From Candidatus Rifleibacteriota bacterium (GTDB lineage: Bacteria > Riflebacteria > Ozemobacteria > Ozemobacterales > Ozemobacteraceae): a stretch of DNA of 14,465 nucleotides. The notes beneath the pieces are model-generated. The model saw nothing but the letters and a program-made list of their open reading frames with translations. It did no database searches and was not told the origin of the DNA. Position 1 is the first letter of the stretch. The number at the start of each line of letters is the position of its first letter. Position numbers and translations under genes: made by a program. Shown here one piece after another: positions 6,737 through 14,202 of this stretch. The stretch is from NCBI GenBank assembly GCA_017526725.1, contig JAFXRA010000040.1, positions 1-14,465 on the forward strand. The letters run 5' to 3'.

Positions 6737-8383
6737 TTAATATTTCATACTGCCAGGTCTGAAATTATTGCTTGGTCTGCTGTCAAATGCAGCATCTTCA
6801 CTAGTAGATTCATCAGAAGATTTCAATCTGGCAATAGATTCACTGGCTCTAGTTGCATAAACACTTTCAGGGAAACCTTTAATTATAGCCTGATAAACAC
6901 TTATGGCATCAGAAGCGCCACCTTCGATATTTTCAAGAAATTCAGCATATTCAAATGCACTGGCTGGAATACCACCTGCCAGTTCGAAGAACTTTTCATA
7001 GTATTTCTTGGCTTCTTCTTCATCACCATGACGTTTGGCCATCATTCCTTTAAGTCTGAAATAATCAGCACTTTCACCTTTTTTAGCAATTATATCTAAC
7101 TGAGCTTCTGCTTCATCATCGGCTGAAGTTAAAATAAAAGCTTTTGCCATAACAACTCTGGCTGCTAATGAGTCAGGATTTCTTTTTAATACAGCATTAG
7201 CATCGTCAATAGCTTTAGAAAAATCAAAAATTTCAGTATTAATCTGGGCTCTGGCAAGCAAATATTTAAAATTATTAGGACTGTTTCTAACAGCAGCTTC
7301 TACTTGTTCTAAAGCGTCAGAATACATTTTGTTAGCATAGAGAATCAAAGCCTTAACATAGTTTGCTTCTCCTACGTTACCCTTTGATAATGCTTCATTA
7401 ACCATAGACATAGCTTCTTCTAACTTACCCTGACCAATTCTGATTAGAGCTAAACCAACAGAAGCTTCTGTGAAGTTTGGAGACTTTTTAAGAATCTTAT
7501 TATAGTTATCTTCCGCTTCTTTAAACTTTCCAAGTTCAACTTGAACTTCAGCCAGATTCATAAGAGCAAATTCATCATATTTTATTTTTGTAGCTGTTTC
7601 CAAAGATTTTTCCGCATTATGATTATCGCCTATATTGCGGTAACAATCTGCCAATAAAAATGGACTCTGAAAATTCTTTGGATCTAATTCTGAAGCCTTC
7701 TTCAAATAATCAATAGCTTCTTTATATTTGTAGCGACTCATTTCAACTACACCCAAATTATGATAAGCTTCAGAGTTTTTGGGGTCTTTTTTAACAATAT
7801 CATTCAGCATTGATTCAGCTTCATCATATTCTTCTTCATCTATTTTCTTTATAGCTTTTTCTAAGGGAGTTAACGGCTTAGGCTTCTTCATTTCTCTTGG
7901 AGTGTAATCGACTTTAGGTTTACGCATTTCTGCATTCTTATCTAAAGACTTATAACCACCAAGCATAACTTCTTTTTCAATCTTAGTGTTAGAAGATGAT
8001 TTATTTTTGCTGATATTAGCCTGAGTTCGGCTTATTTCAGCCTTAATCTGCTTTACAAGAGTTTTATACTGAGGATCTGAAGGAAACTTTTTAGCTAAAA
8101 TTTCAGCATGTTTTAAAGCTAATTCCTGATTCCCAGATAAAGCAAGACTGTAAACAAGATAATATCTAGCCTGGGAATGCTCAGCATCCATATCTACTAC
8201 CTGTCCTAAATAATCAGCAGCAGCAGAATATTCTTTTGCGCTGTAATGTTTCATTCCTTCATCCAACAAAGCAGGTATTAAAGGATTTTCTGCAGCATAA
8301 GCAGAACAGCACAGACCCAATACCATACCAGGAATTAATTTCTTTAAACTGCGAAATAAAACTGATTTTTCTGATTTTAACAC
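6737..8383 (-). CDS. secreted TPR-repeat protein
   Basis: Specific function not recognised. The 548 residues begin with a basic, hydrophobic signal peptide (about 1-30, ending CSAYA before AENP), so the protein is probably periplasmic or envelope-associated. Two TPR-like helix pairs fall at about 41-105. A basic, proline-containing linker (110-172) follows, then a long run of TPRs from about 173 to 520, with typical units such as AYHNLGVVEMSRYKYKEAI (207-225) and a low-complexity polar tail. The start codon is GTG (8383-8381), chosen because GAGGAG (8392-8397) sits 8 nt upstream and because later in-frame ATGs would cut into the signal peptide. It likely heads an operon with glmS and mutS2. 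A scaffold role in envelope assembly is inference only. Confidence 0.88.
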   Translation of the reverse strand: MLKSEKSVLFRSLKKLIPGMVLGLCCSAYAAENPLIPALLDEGMKHYSAKEYSAAADYLGQVVDMDAEHSQARYYLVYSLALSGNQELALKHAEILAKKFPSDPQYKTLVKQIKAEISRTQANISKNKSSSNTKIEKEVMLGGYKSLDKNAEMRKPKVDYTPREMKKPKPLTPLEKAIKKIDEEEYDEAESMLNDIVKKDPKNSEAYHNLGVVEMSRYKYKEAIDYLKKASELDPKNFQSPFLLADCYRNIGDNHNAEKSLETATKIKYDEFALMNLAEVQVELGKFKEAEDNYNKILKKSPNFTEASVGLALIRIGQGKLEEAMSMVNEALSKGNVGEANYVKALILYANKMYSDALEQVEAAVRNSPNNFKYLLARAQINTEIFDFSKAIDDANAVLKRNPDSLAARVVMAKAFILTSADDEAEAQLDIIAKKGESADYFRLKGMMAKRHGDEEEAKKYYEKFFELAGGIPASAFEYAEFLENIEGGASDAISVYQAIIKGFPESVYATRASESIARLKSSDESTSEDAAFDSRPSNNFRPGSMKY

Positions 8384-8435
8384 AAATACATCTCCTCAAA
8401 GTGAGTTAGTAGTCATAACAGAATATCGTCTTGTT

Positions 8436-8465
8436 ATTCTAACTTAATAACATTTAAAATATCAA
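8436..8465 (-). promoter_or_regulatory. likely promoter of the TPR-glmS-mutS2 unit
   Basis: On the minus strand TTGATA (8465-8460) and TAGAAT (8441-8436) are separated by 18 bp, each with one mismatch to consensus. The site lies just after the slt stop codon and gives a leader of about 46 nt. Overlapping inverted repeats in that leader (AGAATA/TATTCT at 8420-8440 and ATAACA/TGTTAT at 8415-8437) exclude one another and could modulate expression. Read-through from slt is also possible. Confidence 0.45.
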
Positions 8466-8469
8466 TAAG

Positions 8470-10506
8470 TTAATACAAACGCTTGTAATTCCAATGGCTG
8501 CCCATAACTTTTTTGTAATAATCACGAGTTTCCGGCAATGGAACTTTATCAAGTCTGTCTAATACTGGTAATTTTGCGTAAGGACCTGCTTCAACCTTGC
8601 GCTGAATATTGCCTTGTCCTCCATTATAAGAAGCAGAAGCCAGGAATTTATCTCCCTTAAATAATTCTGAAAGATAATTCAAATACCAGGTTCCATACCT
8701 TATATTAACATCGGGCTTCCAAAGCATATCTTTTTTAAAATTCTTTTCTCCAAGCTTATCTGCAATCCATTTCCCAGTCGATGGCAATATTTGCATCAAT
8801 CCCATCGCATTGCTTCTAGAAAGAATATCTTCTTTAAAATGACTTTCTTCGCGCATTATAGAAAGAATCCAAAACTTGTCTACCCCAAATCTTTTGCTGT
8901 ATTTGTTAACTTCTGTATCATAAACTTTAGGATACAAAGCTTCCCAGCCCCATTTAGGCATTGTAGACAAAGGTTTATCTGCTTCAGAAATTTGTCTTGA
9001 AAGACGTTCACCATAAGCAACAAGCTGCTGATAATCATTATGCTTTCTTGCTAAATCTATAATTGCTTTATATAGGCCAAGATTAGATTTGTATTTGTCA
9101 GTAAGCTTTATGGCTTCTGATTTTGCTAGAAAGTTCAACTTGGTTCCCCAAAGTTTATCCAAAGCATCTATTCTGCTGTTGGTTGCTTCAGAAAGTTTTT
9201 CAACGGGTTTATTTACAAGCTTCAAACTGTCATTTCGTGATTGAGGTGATAACCACCATATAAAGAATGAATTTGGATATTTCTTTTTTAGCAGTTCAAC
9301 AAGCGCCTGTCCGTCTTTTGATTTCAAACCTGCACAGAATGCGGCATAAGCAAGAGAATCATCTGCTCTGTAATGACCAGGAAAGTTCTTTGCCACAATC
9401 ATAAAATAAGGCAGAGCTCTTGGAAACTGTTTTTCATCGTAACAACGCAAACCCATTTCATATATATGAACAGGAAATACGCTTCCCTTAAAATCTGCTT
9501 TAATAAACTGTTTAATATACTCCATAGTTTCAGCATCACGCCCGCATTCAAATGAAGAACGCATCAATCTGTATTTAACAGCTATTGGGTCTACAGGGAA
9601 TGTTTTACAATTTGAAGCAGCTAGATAATCGGTTACTGCTTCAGAATGTTTTCCGCTGAAATGTTTAATATTTCCTCTAAGCTGATGAGCCCAGGCAATC
9701 ATTTCGGGAGTGTTCTTCTTGTTATTTATGACAGTAGCAAAAGCTTCCATTGATTTGGCTGTTTTTTTCTGCTTATTAAGATATTCAGCATTTAGTATTT
9801 CTGTTACTGTTTTTCCAAAACCAGCTTCTAATGCAATCTGATTAACTTTTGATTTGAATACTTCGCCTGTTAAACCTTCATTTATAGTCCATACGGCTAT
9901 GTTCAGCCACTCCTGTCTGTTAAACTTATATAATGTGGGATTATTAAGTATTTTTTTCAGAAGTTCTACTGAAGCTGCCGCAGTCTGATAAAAAAACCGG
10001 TCAACATTAAACTCAACAAGAGAACGATAAGCGAAACGACTTCTCTGATTTATATCTATAAATGGCAAATCTGAAAGTTTATAGAAGGCCGTTCCCTTTT
10101 GCCAAACTGTTTTAAGCGATGCTGCTGTAGACTCAAGCCTGGCTAGATTTGCCGGTTCGGCATTTTCCAACAAGAGCATAAACTGAGTCATTCTAGCAAG
10201 CAACGCAGATTCTGAATCAGGATATTTATTGATTAAATCCGTATAGACTTTTAAGGCTTCTGCTTTTCGATTAATATTGCGAAGAGCTTCTGCTTCCATA
10301 TAAAGCCTGACATCTTTTAGATTGTTATTTGCTTTGGTAGGTTGAACAACATTGTATAATTCCTGATATTTTTTACTATCATATAGAGCACCAATTTTTG
10401 CCAGATTTTGTTCAAAACTTTGAGTAAATGCTGTTAGCGAAGGGAAAATCACAAATCCGCAAACAAGAGTAAATTTTGTAAACTTCTTATATAATAGATT
10501 GTTCAT
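8470..10506 (-). CDS. soluble lytic murein transglycosylase (Slt-type)
   Basis: Cleaves the MurNAc-GlcNAc bond of peptidoglycan with formation of 1,6-anhydro-MurNAc. The 678 residues start with a signal peptide (about 1-29, hydrophobic core FTLVCGFVIFPSLTAF). A long alpha-helical region with TPR-like units (about 31-510) resembles the superhelical ring of Slt70. The catalytic lysozyme-like SLT domain lies at about 535-670: catalytic Glu554 in MREESHF, AMGLMQI (567-573), SYNGG (626-630; the family usually has AYNAG) and PETRDYYKKV (658-667). The ATG start has an excellent ribosome site, GAGGTGAT at 8-nt spacing. It acts in the periplasm. It lies upstream of the TPR and glmS genes, so wall turnover and wall-precursor synthesis are encoded side by side. 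Confidence 0.93.
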   Translation of the reverse strand: MNNLLYKKFTKFTLVCGFVIFPSLTAFTQSFEQNLAKIGALYDSKKYQELYNVVQPTKANNNLKDVRLYMEAEALRNINRKAEALKVYTDLINKYPDSESALLARMTQFMLLLENAEPANLARLESTAASLKTVWQKGTAFYKLSDLPFIDINQRSRFAYRSLVEFNVDRFFYQTAAASVELLKKILNNPTLYKFNRQEWLNIAVWTINEGLTGEVFKSKVNQIALEAGFGKTVTEILNAEYLNKQKKTAKSMEAFATVINNKKNTPEMIAWAHQLRGNIKHFSGKHSEAVTDYLAASNCKTFPVDPIAVKYRLMRSSFECGRDAETMEYIKQFIKADFKGSVFPVHIYEMGLRCYDEKQFPRALPYFMIVAKNFPGHYRADDSLAYAAFCAGLKSKDGQALVELLKKKYPNSFFIWWLSPQSRNDSLKLVNKPVEKLSEATNSRIDALDKLWGTKLNFLAKSEAIKLTDKYKSNLGLYKAIIDLARKHNDYQQLVAYGERLSRQISEADKPLSTMPKWGWEALYPKVYDTEVNKYSKRFGVDKFWILSIMREESHFKEDILSRSNAMGLMQILPSTGKWIADKLGEKNFKKDMLWKPDVNIRYGTWYLNYLSELFKGDKFLASASYNGGQGNIQRKVEAGPYAKLPVLDRLDKVPLPETRDYYKKVMGSHWNYKRLY

Positions 10507-10539
10507 ACCTATAAATCACCTCTACACAATATTCGGTCT

Positions 10540-10568
10540 ATGATAGCAAAAAAAAATACAGAGTACAA
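10540..10568 (-). promoter_or_regulatory. possible promoter of slt
   Basis: On the minus strand TATCAT (10545-10540) is a good -10 box, with TTGTAC (10568-10563) at 17-bp spacing as a weaker -35 box. A promoter is needed here because the terminator at 10589-10616 closes the preceding leftward unit. Confidence 0.4.
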
Positions 10569-10588
10569 GTCATTAAACCAACTTTGAC

Positions 10589-10616
10589 AAAAAAAATAAC
10601 CATGCTACTGCATGGT
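10589..10616 (-). terminator. Rho-independent terminator of the HTH/small-protein unit
   Basis: In minus-strand RNA, ACCATGC and GCATGGT (10616-10610 and 10605-10599) form a perfect 7-bp stem with a 4-nt loop. UAUUUUUUUU follows, with eight U residues encoded at 10596-10589. It lies 38 nt beyond the stop codon of the small gene at 10655, which supports that gene belonging to the transcript. Confidence 0.88.
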
Positions 10617-10654
10617 CATTTGCTTTTATTCTTAATTGCTTCAGAAGCTATAAC

Positions 10655-10819
10655 TCAAGGCTTGAAATGTTTCAGTCTTTTCTTTTCAGCAGCTTCTTTG
10701 CTGTTCATTATTTCATTATAAAGATTGCAAAGTGTTTTTCCCAAAAGAAAACTTGTGCTTATAGAAAAACAAAGCAAGTAAATAACTTCTTCTGAAGGAT
10801 TTGTAAAATTAAAAATCAT
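10655..10819 (-). CDS. candidate 54-residue single-pass membrane protein
   Basis: Not recognised. The reading frame starts ATG (10819-10817) and ends TGA (10657-10655). A short polar N-terminus (MIFNFTNPSEE) is followed by a hydrophobic segment VIYLLCFSISTSFLLG (12-27), then KTLCNLYNEIMN and a Lys-rich tail ending KKRLKHFKP. The basic end implies that the C-terminus stays in the cytoplasm. The start lies 16 nt after the stop codon of the HTH gene, on the same strand, and a terminator follows the stop codon closely, so the two genes appear to share a transcript. The ribosome site is weak (AGAAAG about 9 nt upstream), so coupling to the HTH gene is possible. The frame could still be chance, because the region is AT-rich. 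Confidence 0.5.
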   Translation of the reverse strand: MIFNFTNPSEEVIYLLCFSISTSFLLGKTLCNLYNEIMNSKEAAEKKRLKHFKP

Positions 10820-10835
10820 TAAATCTAACTTTCTT

Positions 10836-11045
10836 TTAAGCTTTACCTAAGTAACTGGTCACATCTGAATTACTAGCTTTTTCTAATTCACTTAGCCATT
10901 TAATAACGCTGTCAACACGAAATCTAACAGAACGCCCAATTTTGACAGTTGGAAGTCCAAGGTTTCTTAGAGTATAGATTGTATTTCGCTTAACCTGTAA
11001 GAATTCCATCAATTCGGGAATAGTCATCAGACTTTCCTTCACCAT
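10836..11045 (-). CDS. small HTH DNA-binding protein (excisionase/MerR-like HTH_17)
   Basis: The product has 69 residues and consists almost only of a winged helix-turn-helix of the excisionase/HTH_17 (PF12728) type. MTIPELMEFLQVKRNTIYTL forms the HTH, followed by LGLPTVKIGRSVRF, typical of the wing, and a short helix RVDSVIKWLSELEK. Such proteins act as directionality factors of mobile elements or as small chromosomal regulators. No integrase is nearby, so a regulator role is more likely here. The start is placed at the ATG at 11045 because GGAGGT (11059-11054) lies 8 nt upstream; the in-frame TTG at 11051 is only 2 nt from that site and cannot be used with it. The gene is followed at 16 nt by a small membrane-protein candidate, and the pair could form a regulator-effector unit. 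No strong promoter is seen in the AT-rich DNA upstream. Confidence 0.85.
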   Translation of the reverse strand: MVKESLMTIPELMEFLQVKRNTIYTLRNLGLPTVKIGRSVRFRVDSVIKWLSELEKASNSDVTSYLGKA

Positions 11046-11168
11046 GATCAATTACCTCCGAAAATTAACTTTTTTGTTTAGACAGTGGTAATTTCATATC
11101 GACCCCATTGGCTGTTTTTTTTAGTTTTTTAACTATAATTCTTACTTTAATTTCAACATTCAAAACAG

Positions 11169-11190
11169 GCTTAAAAACAGCTATTTAAGC
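11169..11190. other. 7-bp inverted repeat upstream of the HTH gene
   Basis: GCTTAAA (11169-11175) and TTTAAGC (11184-11190) flank an 8-nt centre, 124 bp upstream of the HTH gene start. A related hairpin with an 11-nt T-rich centre, GCTTAAC/GTTAAGC, lies at 11270-11294. Both share the GCTTAA arm and could be binding sites for one regulator, possibly the HTH protein itself, which is speculative. Confidence 0.3.
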
Positions 11191-11191
11191 T

Positions 11192-11228
11192 AAAATAAAA
11201 AATGTGCCGTTTTTTATAGCGACACATT
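11192..11228 (-). terminator. minus-strand terminator without an obvious gene upstream
   Basis: In minus-strand RNA, AAUGUGUCG (11228-11220) pairs with CGGCACAUU (11209-11201) as a 9-bp stem with one G-U pair and a 10-nt loop, followed by UUUUAUUUU (11200-11192). In the plus strand the wobble becomes an A-C mismatch, so the structure is oriented leftward. It could end an unannotated small RNA coming from 11229-11530. Confidence 0.55.
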
Positions 11229-11533
11229 GAAAGGGAGTTAGGGATTTGTTTGGTTGTCCATCCATATTTGCTTAACTTTTTTATTTTGTTAAGCTCTCAT
11301 GAACTTCATAAATATATTCGTCTAAAAATTTATAAAACTTTAGTCTTTTTTTATTTTTTTTTATATTTTTTTATCTATGCTTATTGATAGTTATTTTTCT
11401 TTACACCTTAATATACTAATAAACTCTATTTTGTATGTTTTTGTTTGTTATTGTTTGTTTTTGTTTATAGTTATACATAGTTAGAATTGTTGGAGTTGTT
11501 ATAAGATTTGCAAGAGTTCAAGGTTCTAGAAGT
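11229..11533. other. AT-rich stretch without a convincing gene
   Basis: About 300 bp of T-rich plus-strand DNA (long T runs at 11342-11372, TTGTTTG-like runs at 11432-11468). It holds an inverted repeat (11270-11294) and, at 11480-11500, three GTT units at exact 9-bp steps (11480, 11489, 11498) of the kind seen after rpoN. The only open frames are short and follow from the T-richness. Confidence 0.6.
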
Positions 11534-11608
11534 CTACACATTTGTCATAAAAAGTATAGCGTATGGGCTTTAGCTCTGAAAGCTATACGTTTATGACAAT
11601 GGGTAGGC
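11534..11608 (+). repeat. 75-bp hairpin repeat, copy 1 (upstream of the EF-G paralogue)
   Basis: 71 of 75 positions are identical, without gaps, to 14203-14277 in the same orientation. The outer stem TTGTCATAAA (11542-11551) with TTTATGACAA (11590-11599) is perfect. An inner stem GTATAGC (11554-11560) with GCTATAC (11582-11588) encloses a 21-nt loop. Within the loop and 3' arm an alternative hairpin TAGCT-CTGAA-AGCTA (11571-11585) can form instead. It could be a small structured RNA, a REP/MITE-like repeat or a protein-binding site. Confidence 0.85.
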
Positions 11609-11640
11609 GACAAGACTGAATTGTTATAAGGGTGAGAAGA

Positions 11641-11705
11641 GTTGGAAGTGGGACGCTTCGCTGTGGGACACTTCGTCGTGAGACGATTGCTGTGGCAATC
11701 TGTGG
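11641..11705 (+). repeat. GTGGGAC cassette repeat, copy B
   Basis: GTGGGAC at 11648 and 11663 and GTGAGAC at 11678 are exactly 15 bp apart, with inserts GCTTCGCT and ACTTCGTC. The hairpin GATTGC-TGTG-GCAATC (11685-11700) and a closing GTGG at 11702 follow. The spacing of 24 bp from the last full unit to the closing unit equals that in copy A (1953-2020). Confidence 0.75.
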
Positions 11706-11715
11706 TAGTTCTGTT

Positions 11716-11834
11716 CGGACAGTAGACGCGAGACCTCTATTCTCCGCACAAGGCTCGATCTCTCTTAGCTTATTCGAAGGCAGAAATCCTCAGAGACCGC
11801 GGAGGAGAATTGGGTCGAGCAAGATAACTGTCCG
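11716..11834 (+). other. GC-richer stretch with nested and crossing inverted repeats
   Basis: CGGACAGT (11716-11723) and ACTGTCCG (11827-11834) bracket the region as a perfect 8-bp inverted repeat. Inside, ATTCTCC (11739-11745) can pair with GGAGAAT (11804-11810), CTCCGC (11742-11747) with GCGGAG (11799-11804), and GCTCGA (11753-11758) with TCGAGC (11815-11820). The last pairing crosses the others, so it would be a pseudoknot or an alternative fold. The first 21 bp (11716-11736) recur at 14343-14363. It ends 48 bp before the -35 box of the EF-G promoter. It does not match a tRNA, tmRNA, SRP or RNase P RNA signature that I can recognise. Confidence 0.5.
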
Positions 11835-11841
11835 CCCTGTT

Positions 11842-11861
11842 GCTCTATTGCTCTATGCTCT
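11842..11861 (+). repeat. short GCTCT array upstream of the EF-G promoter
   Basis: GCTCT at 11842, 11850 and 11857 (8- and 7-bp steps) uses the same units as the array at 2368-2425, and the preceding TGTT matches too. It ends 20 bp before the -35 box of the EF-G gene. Confidence 0.65.
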
Positions 11862-11881
11862 AAACTCTAAAAAAATGAAAG

Positions 11882-11910
11882 TTGCAAAACCATCAAAAGT
11901 ACTGTATAAC
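11882..11910 (+). promoter_or_regulatory. promoter of the EF-G paralogue
   Basis: TTGCAA (11882-11887) and TATAAC (11905-11910) are spaced by exactly 17 bp. The 10-mer AAGTACTGTA occurs at 11897-11906, overlapping the start of the -10 box, and again at 11934-11943 in the leader just before the ribosome site, so a regulator binding both sites could control the gene. Confidence 0.6.
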
Positions 11911-11953
11911 TTTATACCAAATTAATTTAACTCAAGTACTGTAGGAGAAAAGC

Positions 11954-14038
11954 ATGAAACTTTATACTACCGAACAAATCCGCAATGTTGCAATAGTCGG
12001 TCACGGCGGCACTGGCAAAACCACACTGGCTGAAGCAATGTTATTCCACACTGGTGCAAACAGCCGCTTAGGTAAAGTTGACGATGATACTTCCATCATG
12101 AACTATGACCCAGAAGAAACAAAACGTAAAGCAACAGTTAATACTTCATTAGCTGCTATTGAGTTTAAAGACCATAAAATCAATGTTCTTGATGCTCCTG
12201 GTTTTGATGACTTTTTGGGTGAAGTATATAAAGTAGCCGGTGCTGTTGATATGGCTATCGTTTGTGTTAATGCACAATCTGGCGTAGAAGTCGGAACAGA
12301 AAAGAACTGGGCTATAATGGAAAAGACCAACACCCCAAGAATCGTTTTCCTTACCAAATTGGATAAAGAAAACATTAACCTTGAAAAGACTTATGAATCT
12401 TTAAAGGCTCTTGACAGCAAAATCACACCTATCGTTATTCCTTGGGGCACTTTCGATAAGCTTAAAGGCGTTATAGACTTAATCGATATGAAAGCTTACG
12501 AATTTACTGATGATAAAGGTAAAGCAGTAAAAGTTCAGGATATTCCTGCTGATATGAAAGACGAAGCTCAGAAACTTCACGATCAGATGCTTGAATCAGT
12601 AGTAGAATGTGATGATGATTTGATGAACAAATACTTCGAAGGCGAAGATATTACTAGCGACGAACTTAAAGCAGCTCTTGCAAAGGGTATCGCCAGCAAT
12701 CAGATTAAACCTATGCTCAGCGGTATGTCTTTGAAGAATATGGGCACTGAAAACCTTCTTAACTTTATCGTAGACAGTTGTCCATCTCCTGCAGCAAGCA
12801 GAGTTCTTCCAGCAGTAAAATACGGCACTGAAGAAGCTATTGAACTCAAGAACGATCCAAACGGTCCACAGGCTGGTTTCATTTTCAAGAAAATCAATGA
12901 ACAGACTGGCGATATGCTTTTAATGCGTGTTCTTAGCGGAACATTCTCTACAGGCGTTGACATTTACAATCCAGCAGCAGAAAGCTTTGAAAGATTCAGC
13001 AGCTTCTCTACTCTTCGCGGTAAAACCAAAATTGATGTTGAAAAAGCTGTAGCCGGCGATATAGTTGCATTAGTAAAACCCAAATGCACTACTTTCGGTC
13101 AGACTCTCTGCTCTGAAAGCAATCCTATCCAGATTAAAGTTCCAGCTCTTCCACAGCCAATGCTTCAATATGCTATTTCTCCAAAAACTAAGGCTGACCA
13201 GGAAAAGATGGGTATTGGTCTCAATACTCTCTGTGCTGATGACGGCGTTCTTACCTACAAGTTCGACCCAGAACTTGGTCAGGGCTTGATTTCTGGACTT
13301 GGTGATACTCACATTGACGTTGCAATCTGCAGATTAAAAACTCGCTGGAACGTTGAAGTTGAAATATCTAAACCAAAGATTGCCTATCGCGAAACCATTA
13401 AGGGAACTGCAAGAGTTCAAGGTAAACATAAGAAACAATCTGGCGGTAAGGGTCAGTATGGTGATGTTTGGGTTAAATTCGAACCTAACAAAGGTCATGG
13501 TTATGAATTTATCGATGCTATCGTTGGCGGTGTTGTTCCAAAGAACTTCATTCCAGCAGTAGACAAAGGTTTGCAGGAATACAGCCAGCGCGGTGTTATA
13601 GCTGGATTCCCAACAATCGACTTCAAGGCAACTCTCGACTTCGGTTCTTATCATGATGTTGACTCTAATGAAATGTCATTCAAACTTGCTGCCGGTCTTG
13701 CATTCAAGAAAGGTATTGCAGAAGCTAAACCAGTTCTCCTTGAACCAATTTATGAAGTTGCAGTAACAGTTCCAGACGAATACATGGGCGATATCATGGG
13801 TGATATGAACAAACGCCGTGGTAAAGTTCTTGGAATGGATCCAATCGAAGGCGGTAAGCAGGTTATCAGAGCAACTGTCCCACAGGCTGAAATGTATAAA
13901 TATGCTACTGACCTCAAGTCTATGACTCAGTCCAGAGGTGAATTTACAATGCACTTCTCTTCTTACGAAGAAGTTCCTGCCAATGTAACTGAACAGGTTG
14001 CTAAGGAATACAAGACTGCTGACGAAGCAGAAGACTGA
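11954..14038 (+). CDS. EF-G-like translational GTPase (EF-G paralogue)
   Basis: The 694 residues have the full EF-G domain order: GTPase, domain II (about 290-385), III, IV and V. The P-loop is GHGGTGKTT (16-24) instead of the AHIDAGKTT of true EF-G. The G2 signature ERGIT is absent (KATVNTS, 59-65). G3 is DAPGFDDF (80-87) where EF-G has DTPGHVDF, so the catalytic His is Phe. G4 is TKLD (134-137) instead of NKxD. Domain IV is well kept: GGKGQYGDV (497-505) and SYHDVDSNE (565-573), including the tip His567. These features place it in the divergent EF-G-like group often annotated fusA2, not the main fusA. AGGAG (11943-11947) lies 6 nt before the ATG. It seems to use more C-ending codons than its neighbours, suggesting high expression. 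It has its own promoter and terminator. Confidence 0.92.
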   Translation: MKLYTTEQIRNVAIVGHGGTGKTTLAEAMLFHTGANSRLGKVDDDTSIMNYDPEETKRKATVNTSLAAIEFKDHKINVLDAPGFDDFLGEVYKVAGAVDMAIVCVNAQSGVEVGTEKNWAIMEKTNTPRIVFLTKLDKENINLEKTYESLKALDSKITPIVIPWGTFDKLKGVIDLIDMKAYEFTDDKGKAVKVQDIPADMKDEAQKLHDQMLESVVECDDDLMNKYFEGEDITSDELKAALAKGIASNQIKPMLSGMSLKNMGTENLLNFIVDSCPSPAASRVLPAVKYGTEEAIELKNDPNGPQAGFIFKKINEQTGDMLLMRVLSGTFSTGVDIYNPAAESFERFSSFSTLRGKTKIDVEKAVAGDIVALVKPKCTTFGQTLCSESNPIQIKVPALPQPMLQYAISPKTKADQEKMGIGLNTLCADDGVLTYKFDPELGQGLISGLGDTHIDVAICRLKTRWNVEVEISKPKIAYRETIKGTARVQGKHKKQSGGKGQYGDVWVKFEPNKGHGYEFIDAIVGGVVPKNFIPAVDKGLQEYSQRGVIAGFPTIDFKATLDFGSYHDVDSNEMSFKLAAGLAFKKGIAEAKPVLLEPIYEVAVTVPDEYMGDIMGDMNKRRGKVLGMDPIEGGKQVIRATVPQAEMYKYATDLKSMTQSRGEFTMHFSSYEEVPANVTEQVAKEYKTADEAED

Positions 14039-14094
14039 TTTGTAGGTTAAGATAAAAGATATAAGACTTAAGATTTAAGATTTAAGTTAAAATT

Positions 14095-14134
14095 AAAGAG
14101 ATTAGAGATTATTTCTCTAATCTCTTTTTTATTT
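14095..14134 (+). terminator. Rho-independent terminator of the EF-G paralogue
   Basis: AGAGATTAGAGA (14097-14108) and TCTCTAATCTCT (14114-14125) form a perfect 12-bp stem with a 5-nt loop, flanked by AA on the left and a T-run (TTTTTATTT) on the right. It lies 57 bp after the stop codon. The lead-in carries TTTAAGA-type tandem units (14067-14086). Confidence 0.93.
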
Positions 14135-14202
14135 AAAAAGTGCCTTCTCCCAGAGGCTGTGCGAAAACAATTTTTTAGTCCAAATTAGATAGTATTAATT
14201 GC

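Noticed and set aside
6737..8383. Lipoprotein signal in the TPR protein (two Cys near residues 25-26)
   Set aside because: The residues before the Cys (GL, LC) do not fit a lipobox; cleavage after CSAYA fits a type I signal peptide better.
11377..11484. 35-codon hydrophobic plus-strand frame
   Set aside because: Its hydrophobic product follows directly from T-rich DNA (Phe, Leu, Val, Ile codons), and no ribosome site precedes it.
11632..11925. 97-codon plus-strand open frame before the EF-G gene
   Set aside because: It runs through the GTGGGAC cassette, the inverted-repeat region and the GCTCT array and over the EF-G promoter. Its Arg/Ser-rich product reflects the repeats, and it has no ribosome site.
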